Source of the DNA: Gorsachius magnificus
Taxonomy: Eukaryota; Chordata; Aves; Pelecaniformes; Ardeidae
Direction: 5' to 3'
Length of the DNA: 64,000 nucleotides
NCBI GenBank assembly: GCA_034008185.1
Contig: CM067084.1
Location: forward strand, 19,620,885-19,684,884
Under the pieces are notes generated by a model, which was given only the letters and a program-made list of their open reading frames with translations, searched no databases and had not been told where the DNA came from. Both the position numbers and the translations under genes were made by a program. Positions 38,035-48,389 of this stretch are shown piece after piece. Numbering within the stretch: the first letter of the stretch is position 1; every line of letters begins with the position of its first letter.

Positions 38035-39489
38035 TACCCCTCTCAGCCACAGCTCTGTACTGTGGTTTTCTTTCATTCACTTACCTTCATAGTTCCTAGA
38101 ATTTTCTCAGAGTTGCAGCTTTCCTCACTGAAATCTTCAACGGTCCTTGTGCATAATACAACCTTTTTTTTTTTTAACACATCCATGCAGATTTAGAGTG
38201 AGGCAACTTCAGAGGATCCAGCTCATCTTCAAATTATTATTTTAAAAAATTAACAGTTCCATTTTTTCTGGAATTTCCATGGTATTCCAAGAGTTCTTTA
38301 AAAAGAGTATTGGGATGACAAAGATTACTTCATTGAGTTAGGAGGTCAAGTAATTTTCTGAGGCAAAGGCCTGAAAGACCAGCAAAATACTCAAAGTCAT
38401 CATCTCCAGTAACTTGTTTTCTGCTGGGCAGAGGGTATAGGAGTCAGCTGTACTGTCCTTTCTGTTTTGAGCCCTTGTGTTCCATGCACTACTGGGACTG
38501 TTTCCAGCTCCCTTATCCCCCAAATATGCAGCAGCTTTCCCCTCCTCCTTCAGGTTGCATTCTTTCCACTCTCCCTTGTTTGTCTTCTGCATATTCAAGA
38601 ACTGGTTGTCTGGGGTTTGTTTGTTTGTTTGGGGTTTCTTTCCCAAATTTATTTTTGCTTGTTTAGCACAGATCTCATTTCTCCCTCCATGCTTGGTTAG
38701 GTGTACTTACTGTCAGAGCCAAATTAACCTTACAAGCACTCTAACATGAATCTGATCCTACCACCCACAGTAAACATCAGCTTGACTTTATGAAGACTTC
38801 TTACCTTTCCATACTACTTTAAAAAAAAAGTTAATCTCTTTTTAAGGAAAAGATTTTGCTCAAAAGATTGAATACACAGAACTTCTACTAACACAATTTC
38901 AATCAAATCACAGAGATCTAAAAGGTGATTACCGTGAAAGTTTCTTTTGCGTAGACACAGCTTCAGCATTTTAGCCATTCTCCCTAAAATAGGAATAATC
39001 AATCATTACCTTCTAAATTTTTTGCATTATTAAATCAATAATTACAAATTAGAAAAATTATTCATTAAATAACTGTACTACAACAAAGCTGTGTTAATCA
39101 AAATATATATATATTATAATTGGAATGAACAGCAGTCTTTTTCCCCTAGACTAAACACAACTTCCAGGCTTTTCTATCTGCACTTTCCAGCACTTCATAA
39201 CACTGAGTCATTTATGAGGTCAAAAATAGATAATTGAAGAAAAGGAAAAGAAAGGAAAAAGAAAGAAAAGCCAAAAGTACATGGACTTTAAAATTCAACT
39301 TGATTTCTTGGCTATCCTCCACTATGCACCCTCCAAAATGAAATTGAAGTATTTCACTTAAGGCCAGAAAACATGAGTTTAACCCCAAATTACACACTGT
39401 ACATACATTCATTCTGATGATTTTGAAAAAATCTTGAACTTTACCCAAGGCATTTCTACCAATTTCTACTTCAGTCATAAAATGAACAA

Positions 39490-39508
39490 CCACCCACCCA
39501 CCCACCCA
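39490..39508. repeat. CCCA tetranucleotide repeat
   Basis: Four to five copies of a CCCA-type unit. A short simple repeat with no other feature attached. Confidence 0.7.
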
Positions 39509-40578
39509 AAAAACCTCACCCCACTTACTATGCAACTCTACAAACAGCACAGAAGGCTAAAAATATACTTTCTTCTTCCTAACTTTTTCTTCCTCTCTTT
39601 CTAGCATTCTTTACAATGAAATTGTTCCAGCTGTGGTAAATATTGTTCAGGCATGGATCTGCAATACATTTTGCACTTTGATATTCATAAGTATACATTT
39701 CCTTCCATGCTGAAGACATTTATCACTGTTTGACTGGCAGTTAGAGGCACATTTTCTAGGAGAAATATGCTATATATCTGGCTTTCTTTCCCACTTTTCA
39801 CTTTTGTTTGTAGCTAGATTATATTCCTTTTTTATTTATGGTTTTTTTATCCAATTATTTGTACATCCTTGGACATATCTACTGCAAAGTATCAGTCCAG
39901 CTCCTTCACTTATTTTCTTTGGATGAAAATGTGAATCAAATTCTATATCTTTATTCCAATAATTCAGTAGTTCTTCAAAGAGCATCAAAGCACTCTTTGA
40001 TCAAATGGGAAATGATCAAAGACTAAGCTTGTTAGAAAAAAAACCCCACAAAGTAGAGATTCTAGTGCCTTTTTTTCACTTTTATCTTAGCTCCCTGCTT
40101 TGATTATGTGTTTTATTGTATGAAGAAGGTTGGTGGTAGAATAAAGTAAAACAGAAATTGAGGGCCAATGGAAGTATAAGTATTACTGAAGTGCTTGACT
40201 GTTTCATGCTTTTGTTTTCAGTGCAACGCCAGCTTGTGGGACACAAAGAATTATACCTCAGTAAGAACTCCAGCCTCATGTACATACATAAGTTTCCACC
40301 TCAGGTTAAATAGGAATTTAAATTCAAAAAGTATCTACCAGTATGAAAATAATGCCAGCTGCACGTTCCTGATTAACCTAGTAGTACGCTGGAGTACCAA
40401 GTACTCTGAGAAGCTGATGCAACGGCTTTGTGTTTCTAATCCAGCTTTCCTGTGTAGTTCTATCTTTGCAATGTGACCACTTGCATTATGTGACTTGAGA
40501 TATTAATTTAAATACAGATAGCTTAAGTTATCACTGCAGTGGAGACAAGCTGTGAAATTAATAACAAATAAGGAGTTC

Positions 40579-40590
40579 GGGGGGGGGGGG
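40579..40590. repeat. Run of 12 G
   Basis: Uninterrupted guanine homopolymer in AT-rich DNA. Its length is likely to vary between individuals or be misread in sequencing. Confidence 0.8.
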
Positions 40591-41077
40591 TTGTTATTTT
40601 TATTAATTTCTTAATATATACCTGGTTCTAAGTTAGGACCCCATATTTTTTCTAAATTTACCTGAAATTAAAGTTGTCATCATACGGACTGCACACAATG
40701 CCTATATGTATATGCTACAAGGAATATTTTAGGAATCTCTTTAAAATCATAATATTGTCATATTTTTCAAATGCAGGAATTTAACTTTCAGACTTGTTTT
40801 ATGCTATTTTAGACATTTGCCATCTTATCTATGTACCTGCATACTATATCTTTAATTAATTAAACCACAAATACAGAAATTGAAGATTATTATATTTCAG
40901 GACTATGTGTCAAAACAAAGTTTTCAGACAGACTCATTTACCGTCTGAAAATTAATAAAAAAATAAGAGAACAGTTAATTTGTAAATCTTTGGCATGTTA
41001 ATGAAACAGAAATTTTTTGAACAAGTATTAGCTACATAATCCAAAATTAAGGCTGGCCAGATAGTCAAAAAGAAAAA

Positions 41078-41094
41078 GGGGCGGGGGGGCGGGG
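41078..41094 (+). other. GC-box-like G-rich tract
   Basis: GGGGCGGGGGGGCGGGG contains two overlapping Sp1-type GC boxes and can also be read as a G-quadruplex motif. It stands alone in AT-rich DNA, with no TATA box or open frame placed to use it, so promoter function is only a possibility. Confidence 0.4.
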
Positions 41095-41384
41095 CTAGAG
41101 GGCAAAGCAGGAAAAGGCTGAAATTGTCTTTACACTCTTTATTTAGTCCCAGCACAGGAACTCCCATTGCCTCACTCCTCTCCTAGTTTTCCCTCTCACA
41201 TTTTTAGTGCCACTTATCTCCAAACCTCATACCTTACCCGATCAGTTCTTTTTTTACCCCTTACACTCGCATTTCACCACCTTGGCCACCCCTTTAACAG
41301 CCATCATGGAACTGGATTAATCTTATCCTAGGACATACATCAGTAGGAAACAGCGAATAAGTCCAGGTAGGTTTACAGATGTAT

Positions 41385-41660
41385 TGTTGGAGGTAGACCT
41401 TTGCAAGGAGAATTCAGACTGATTTCTCAGAGACAAGATGTAGACTGAAAGATGAGTTGATCGTAGCTTACAAGTGCATTCACACAGAGAAAAAGCTGGC
41501 AGTTAATCCAGCAAAGGAAACGTACCAAAGAGAGAGTTAATGGCTGGAGGCTTAAATAGGAAAAACTCAAACTGGAATTAAAGCGCAAATTATTAACCAT
41601 GTTTTGTGTGATCCACCACTGTAAGGAATGATCAGGTTCTTAATATCTCCACATTATACC
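41385..41660 (+). mobile_element. Ancient L3/CR1-like LINE tail
   Basis: The segments 'ctgaaagatgagttgatcgt', 'taatggctggaggc' and 'aaagcgcaaattattaacca' follow in the order seen in the 3' end of old L3/CR1-like LINEs of amniotes. Indels and substitutions are frequent, so I take it to be much older than the avian CR1 copies here. Only the end of ORF2 and the start of the 3' region remain. It is a separate insertion from the CR1 immediately downstream, because these 3'-end bases precede upstream-type coding bases. Confidence 0.6.
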
Positions 41661-41809
41661 CACTGACCACTTTTTGAGAAAATGGCCTCAATCTAGTCGT
41701 ACCAGTTACTGACAAAATGCAGGGATAACTGGTTGATATGTAAAAACTGTGATATACTGAAGTCAACTAAATGCATTTATAGTTAGAAAAAGGTCAGGGA
41801 AAGTGTTAA

Positions 41810-43095
41810 TCTGGTAATGAGTGGAGGAAAAAAATTAGTAAGTGATAGGTGATGTTGAGAAAGCTGAAAGATTTTACTTTTTTTTGCATCAGTCTTCATT
41901 AAAACAATAAATTGGAAGCACGTAGCTACCTAATACTAATAAATAGTAACAAAAATGTGGTAAAGTATCAGCCCAGAACAGGGAAGGAAAAGTTTACAGA
42001 GTAACTTCTACATTATATAGTTTCAAAACTTTGGAACTTGATTAACTTCTTCCTGAGATATTAAAGGATGATCTGAATACTCATAGAATTATTCTCTTTG
42101 CAAAATCATCGAGGAGGAGTTAGGCACCAGAAGATTGGAAAAGCATAAATGTAATGTGAGTACGTGTAGTAAGTGTAGCATTCATGGAAAAAAAAACTAA
42201 AAAGCAAGCAAAGGGGAACTGAAGAAATACAGCCAGCTTGTGCTTACTTCTGAGAAAACTGTGAGATAAATATTCCAGCAAACTATTTGCAAACATTCTG
42301 CAGAAGGAGTACACATCATCTACTTCAATGTCATAATATACACTCATAAGAAGCCTGGAAGCTGAAGTTGATTTAATTGCTGCACGGTAGTTGCAAAACT
42401 ACTTGGATAACCATAGCCAGAGAACAGTTAACATAATGAAACTCAAAGAGTGTTTTGGGGGACATATAGAAGTCTATACCAGATTTAGGATCTATTCAGT
42501 GACTTAATTAATTTCAGGGACAGTGGGGCAGAGGACGCTTAGTGAATCTGTGCTAAGGTAAGGGGATGGCACCTAAATTGTAGGGCAATGTGCGGGTGAC
42601 AAACTGGAAATTGGTGATATTACACTTGGCCAACAGCAGCCGAACACATATAGGATAAAAGGGACAGGATGGGAAGAAACTGCCTAGGTAGCAGATCTGC
42701 AGAGCAGGATGAGATAATTATAGGGCATCAGAATCTAAACCCCTGTTCCCTGCTCTAATTATCATGGGCACAGTCCTTGTGAAGTCCAAGGAAGATGGGA
42801 ATTAACTGGATACAGCTTAGAGAGTATCAGCAGGTGGTCAGAGGTCCAGGAAACCCAGGAAGACAACACTGGACAGCTTTTTAACCTAAAGACAAAACTG
42901 AGGGGGGACATAGGATAGGTTTTAATTATGTTAAATGCTGTGGAACAAAGGGAAAATAATTTATTCCTTCATATTAGGAAAGAATTGAGATGATAAGGAC
43001 TGAGCTGATGGCACAGATTGACCAGTAAACTAATGGAATCTCCACTATTGGAATGATTCACAGGCTAGGCAACACCCAGGTCTGGCTAAAGCAGA
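41810..43095 (+). mobile_element. Ancient CR1-type LINE, reverse-transcriptase part
   Basis: A heavily decayed plus-strand CR1. The anchors, in order, are these. 'cttcttcctgagatattaaagg' lies near 42045. 'caccagaagattggaaaagc' lies near 42125. 'gcaaaactacttggataacc' (near 42392) lies in the polymerase. 'actgcctaggtagcagatctgc' lies near 42679. 'aactgaggggggacata' lies near 42896. 'aatggaatctccactattgg' lies near 43033. The spacing fits one element with small indels, running from mid reverse transcriptase to the end of ORF2. No open frame of note survives. Divergence suggests an insertion that predates modern birds, but I cannot date it. Confidence 0.7.
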
Positions 43096-45099
43096 AACTA
43101 GTACTGTTGATACAGGTGATATTTATATAGCTGACGTAACTGATATAGCGATAATCCATGAAAAAACTCACCGTACCTAGGAAGATAATGTTATATAGGT
43201 AGAGTCACATCGACTGCATTTAAGTTTATATAACAAGTAAAAGCTGTGGCCTCCTTTGGAAGGTCAAGTGACATTTTGTCAAAGGCCTACAACAGGTAAA
43301 GGATCATACCTGATATCCATATGACATTTCCACAGAACAGAAACTTAAAAAAAAAACCAACAAAAAAACCCCCTATAAAATCATATTAAAAGACCTTGAA
43401 GAAATGACACCTACAGAGTTTTCAGCTACAGCACTGAATTCACTCATCTGTATTTTATTAACTGAGGATAATTTGATCTATAACAGGCCACTTCATTAAA
43501 AAGCTGTTTTAGAATTACTATTCAATAAACCAAGATTTCAGAATTCTTAATAAAACTGGGAAAGTTTGACTTTGAAATTGCAAGTACCAAAACCAAAGAG
43601 GATTACTAAGTTTTTTGCTGAAGAATTAAAACACTTACAAAGTTGTATGTGCACTAACTATTTGACACAAACCAATTCAGTATGATTGAAGAGATATTCT
43701 CTGGGTTTTTGCATTAAAAATGCAAATAAGATGAAAAAGATGTGCAAAAGAGATTAAATGATGGCCAGGTGATTTTTTTTTTTCCAGGTACGTACTTGAC
43801 AATATAGCAAACTCAATTATTCCTCCCAATCCACATTTCATGCTTACATACACATAAAATCCATTGTCTAGTGCCCTCAACGGTTTTCAAAGTTGTTATT
43901 TAGAGATTTTCAAGATGACAGCAATGTAGCTATAACTTTTGCTGGACTTCAGTTCATTAGTCTGTTCCTCCCTATGGTAATTTCATTGTCTTCAACCTGT
44001 GTTCTAACTCCCACTGCTACAATTAGATGTGAAATTTAAAGCTACCAGATTGTAAAGTTATGCTACCTACTACCTACTACCCAAGGGTAATTTAACCATT
44101 AATTACTGGAGCACCAGCTAACATTCCTCCCTTCTAGTGAACATGATCCTCAGAGCTCACAAACTTTCCTTCATCCTTAGGTGTATAGCTTGTTGCTCTG
44201 AGGCTCAATGTCCCCGTTAATCTCACAATGAAAAACAGGCCTTTAAAAGCACCCTTTAAATTACCCAGTAATTTCAATAGAAATAAAATAAAATTTGGAC
44301 AGCTGGAATGAAAAATGCCATGGAAAGCTGCCATGGAGAGCAGGACCTCTGTGATTCTGGATGCTTTTATTTGACTGTATCCGTCCATGGATGAAAAGCC
44401 TGAAGGGGCTGTATACTGAATAAACACAAACATAAATTCTGCTCTTAAATTCAGTGGGACTATACTCATGGAGCATAAGTCTTTGAGGACTGGATCCTCT
44501 AACAGCCAAAGGTAGGGGAAATGAATGGGAAGGCCACTTGCTCGTTCTGTTCTGCTGCTCATCATCAATATGTTACACTTGTGGAGAGAGGGATTGAGGG
44601 TGCTAGTGACTTGGTTTTCAGTATTTTGTCATCTTGTGGGGTTCACAATCCCACCTGATCGGTCTCAACCCTTTTATTTATTTTATAGAGAGAAAAATCT
44701 AGGAACAGGAATCAGAAAACCCAGTGTCAGGGTCATCAGAAAGAAGTTATGAGAGAGAAAAGGAGGAACCCAAGTCTTACATCTCTTAAATGAGGTGCCT
44801 AAATCAGGACACGAATCAGTAGTAACTAGTTTCTATGCAAGATTCACGAGTGTAAGCTTCTCCTGGATTTAGTCATTTCAGCATCCATAAAGAAATTTAG
44901 GCCTTTTTTCAGGCACTGAAATACTACTTAAACAAAGAACCTCACACATTGCTTAGACTTCTTTCCTTCTAAGATATTCTTTCCTGAAGAGTCTTTTATT
45001 TTAAAGGATTCCCTGTGTATGTATATATAAAGTTTTGTCAGTTTTGATTTGTTTAAATATCTGCCATTCCATTAGTGACTTTTTGCACCACCTCATTGG
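43096..45099. other. Unique DNA, no gene seen
   Basis: A 144-codon minus-strand frame (44134-44568) and overlapping 82- and 75-codon frames lie here, but no domain is recognisable. No CR1 or LTR track was found until 45100. Confidence 0.5.
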
Positions 45100-45313
45100 G
45101 CATCAGAGGGTGTAGTGGAGCCCTTCTTTTACAGCACCCAGTAGTTGTGGGGAGAGAGAGGAAGAGACATGAATTCTTTCAAATGCATGGAATATCACAG
45201 TGAACACTGTTCAGCAACAGCTTAAACATTGGGTGTGACTGTTTTAGTCAGAAATCTAAAACCATATGGGCTGCTATGAAGAAAATTAACTCCATCCTGC
45301 CAAACCCAGTACA
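45100..45313 (-). mobile_element. LTR fragment related to the 37.4-kb LTR
   Basis: The part at 45198-45313 aligns by eye with 37915-38034. Shared are 'cagca...cactgtt', a 'aaa...atatgggct/gagct' block, 'gaa..aaattaactc.atcct' and an end in ACA. It is therefore the start of a related LTR read on the minus strand. Bases 45100-45197 may belong to the same LTR but are less clear. The promoter and 3' parts of the LTR are absent, so it is a truncated copy. It has the same orientation as the LTR about 7 kb to the left. Confidence 0.65.
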
Positions 45314-47649
45314 ACCAGCCATGAAATTTTAGGTTAGTTACTCCTGCTGTATCACTGGCAGGGCAATACAGATATCTCCTACTTCAAGCATTACATTGAT
45401 GCAGGGATTCTTGACTCTTTCTTTCTACCTCCTTCTCACCCCCCCCCCCCCCCCTTTTTTTTTTTTTAATATCCTCAGAACCTAGCTTGGCATCCAAAGC
45501 CAGCAGAAACACATAATATATTGTCTGGATGTTGATAATGATGTTGCAAACATGATACTAAATTCATCATTGACATAAAGCCTAGAGGCTTGCGATCTCT
45601 CCATTGTTTCTGTGGTAGTAACATTAGACCTAATCTCTTCTATATGACCTGGTTTCTTTGCTTTCTGATAGACACAAAAGTCTTCCATTTGTTTCAAGAT
45701 AATACATGTCTTCTACAAAACCCCCCATTTACCTACATCTTTTTTCCTTCCCTCTACCGTATACAGTATATACATAGTATACTTATGTAAAACCCAGAAC
45801 TATTCATAGGTCGATAGATTATGGATGTTTCATAATTTATATTAATAGGTGTTGATTTCATACAAAGGACAAAAACATCAGGAAGTGGTAATGAGAAACC
45901 TTCACCCCTGAACACACAAGAGGGGTGTCTGATGGGCATGAAAATCTTCTTTAGGCAGAAGAAAATGGAAAATAAGTTTATGCTCTCCAGGTACTTAAGC
46001 CTTCTGTATTAATGGACTGAACTTATTCTTCATTGCCAAAGAAGGACCAAACCATCTAACTGCAGGAAAGATAAATGTTTCTTTCGTTACACTAGAAAAA
46101 GACTCAGAAAAGAACTAAGCACGTGAGTTCCACTATACAGAACAACTCACTGGTGCAACCACAGAGCAGCTAATTTTGCATAAGACACTTTACTACCTTG
46201 TGTTTCAATTTAAAAATTTTGTTGTCTCTAAATTTTGAGACTCCTGTACCAGGTCATTCATTCAGGTCAGTCTGTACTTGGATGTTACTTGTGAGAAATT
46301 TATTTTTCATTCTGTCCCAGTGGGGCTGTTTTCTTTTTGACTGTCTATTAACATTGACATTTTCTCCCTGAGGCTTTTTTCTTCCTCTTTTAGAACTTGA
46401 TTGGGAGAGTTTCATGGAGTTTGTGCAGATTTTATCTCAAGGAAGATGTTCTGGTTTATTTTGTGGTTATTCTGCTGCTGACATTTGGTGACATTTCCTC
46501 TTCTTGTTGACAGTTTTGTATTTCATTAAAGAGTAAGCTAGTCTAGTGACGGTGTTTAATTTTCTTTGTCCAGCCTTTATCATATCCAGCACATACAGTA
46601 CTCTTCTTATTTAATTTCTGCATTAGCTTTCCTCTCTGATTGCTTCTTTTCTGCACCTCCTCTACACCCTCTGTGTGGAATACCTTTTCTTGTGGGCAGC
46701 AGATTACTATCTCTTTGCTGATAGTTTTTTTCTTTTTTTTTTTAATCATTCAGCATTATAGCAAAACATCTTGTAGATTTTTACTTTAAAACTGTAAGTA
46801 AGCAAATCTTGTAACATTGAGATTTGGAAGTTCCTGTTGGAAAAGGTCAAACACAGAGTCTTTTTGTTTCTCCTGCTAGCATGCCAGACTTGAGTGATTA
46901 CTAATCTTTACAAATACTTAAATGCTGACTAAAATCCAAGGTATTTTTTTTTTCTAATAGCTGCTGCAGAGGTGAACTAGAAGAACAGACTCCTGTGACA
47001 AAATGGATGTGATTGGACCTACAGCTTCATTGCTAATGGCAGGAAATACAAAATACTACTGAAGAGCTTTCAAGCAGAGCTGTATGATCTATCTCACAGT
47101 CACCAGAGATGAAATACCTGCCAAGCTACAAATAGCATTGTGTCTTCAGCTGCAGGATCATAAAAAACTGATGTTTATAACAGCATTTTTAAAAGCAGTT
47201 AAAGTCTAAGCACTAAACAATAAAAGTAATTGGTTAATTGCAGCTGAGCTATTGAAAATTAGAAGCTTTAAGGTTAAGTTTTCCAGAGGTGATATACTCT
47301 CTCTTCTTAATCAGCGTTAGACTTCAGAAGGACTTTGGTGGGGAGAAGGAAGATGACAATTTCAATTAGCAGTGATACGGAATAAAAGAAATTATGTTTT
47401 CTGAAAACAAAGGCTCAGCCACACAGCTGTATTCTGAATCATGTAAGTCAACTTTTAACCAACGGTATCAGAGTCTTGCAGTTTCAGCTTTCACATTAAA
47501 TGCAGAACAAGTGGTCTCCTGTGATGTATACCAGAGAGAAACAAAAAAATTGGAAATGAACTGGATTTCTCATCTGTTTAAAGTTTTACAAAATTTTCCA
47601 GCTCTAACTTAGGCTGAAGCCAAACATTTTCAATGTTTTTTTCATGACA
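45314..47649. other. Unique DNA, no gene seen
   Basis: Contains a 16-C run followed by 13 T (45439-45467). Frames on both strands are short and without domains. No transposon is recognised until the LTR at about 47650. Confidence 0.55.
45439..45467. repeat. C16-T13 homopolymer junction
   Basis: Sixteen C followed directly by thirteen T: a pure pyrimidine strand, which can form triplex or i-motif structures and is prone to length errors. Confidence 0.8.
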
Positions 47650-48389
47650 CTTTCCCATGCATGTTTTGGGCGTAGATGGCAAGCAAGGGTGGCCTCTGTG
47701 GGAGAAGACCAGGGTCTGTCCCATGCCAGACACAGACTGGTCCAATCGGCTCCAAGGGGCCCACCAGAGGACACAACTGAGCACATCAGCCAAGCTGATG
47801 GCACCTCCATGAAAATATATTTTTAAAAAGGCATAAAATACCATACAGAGAGAAATGGAGGACACAAGAAGAGTGAGAAATAGCAGAAGGAAGATCAAGG
47901 TCAGAGGAGAAGGAGGTGATCCATGGCAGAGCAGATAGATCCTGCACCTTGTGGAGGGTCCATGCTGGAACAGAGAAGTGGTGAGGAGGAAGGAGCAGTA
48001 GAGAGAAAGCGCCATGTACTGACAGCAACTCCCCTATCCCCTGCATCACTTAGGGTAGTGGTAGAAGAACCAGGAATGAAAGAATGATGTTGAGCATGGG
48101 AAAGGGGGACCAAGGGGGAAGGTGTTTCTTTAACATTTGTCTTTTGTTTCCCACTACCCAAATTAATGACTACATATTTATTTTAATTAGCAATAGATTA
48201 GGTTGGCTTTTCCAGTTTGAGCCTGTTTTGCTCGTGACAGTAACTGGTAAGAAATCTCTCAGCCTTTATCCCGACCCATGAGTTTTCTCCTTCCCGTTCT
48301 TCCTCTTTTCTCCCCTGTCCTGCTGAGGAGGGGGGGTGAACGAGCAACCAGGCAGGTGCTTGGCTGCTAGCCAGGGCCAACCCACCACA
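47650..48389 (+). mobile_element. Endogenous retrovirus LTR, second family
   Basis: The 3' end is clear: 'cctgttttgctcgtgacagt' near 48222, 'cgacccatgag' near 48272, 'ctgctgaggagg' near 48319 and the end CCAACCCACCACA at 48389. I recognise these as the end of an avian ERV LTR different from the 37.4-kb one. The front part, 'gatggcaagcaagggtggcct' near 47676 and 'ccagacacagactggtcca', also fits. A TATA-like AT tract (47816-47840) lies where a promoter would be expected. The left edge is uncertain. A TG start at 47662 would give flanks ATGCA and ATGTG, a poor duplication. Minus-strand open frames here (47578-48161) are by-products of the LTR. Confidence 0.75.

Larger units (their letters stand above)
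38035..41384. other. Unique DNA with simple repeats, no gene
   Basis: Contains a GAAA-rich tract (39239-39273), a CCCA repeat (39490-39508), a 12-G run (40579-40590) and an isolated GC-box-like tract (41078-41094). Three overlapping plus-strand frames at 38467-38749 cover the same bases in different readings and show no domain. Confidence 0.55.

Noticed and set aside
44134..44568. 144-codon minus-strand open frame
   Set aside because: No domain recognised; overlapping frames on both strands are also open, which suggests composition rather than coding.
38035..45099. Full provirus between the two related LTRs
   Set aside because: No retroviral gene is recognisable in between, and the interval contains older LINE fossils, so separate insertions are preferred.
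47578..48161. Overlapping minus-strand frames up to 145 codons
   Set aside because: They lie largely inside the plus-strand ERV LTR and are by-products of its composition.
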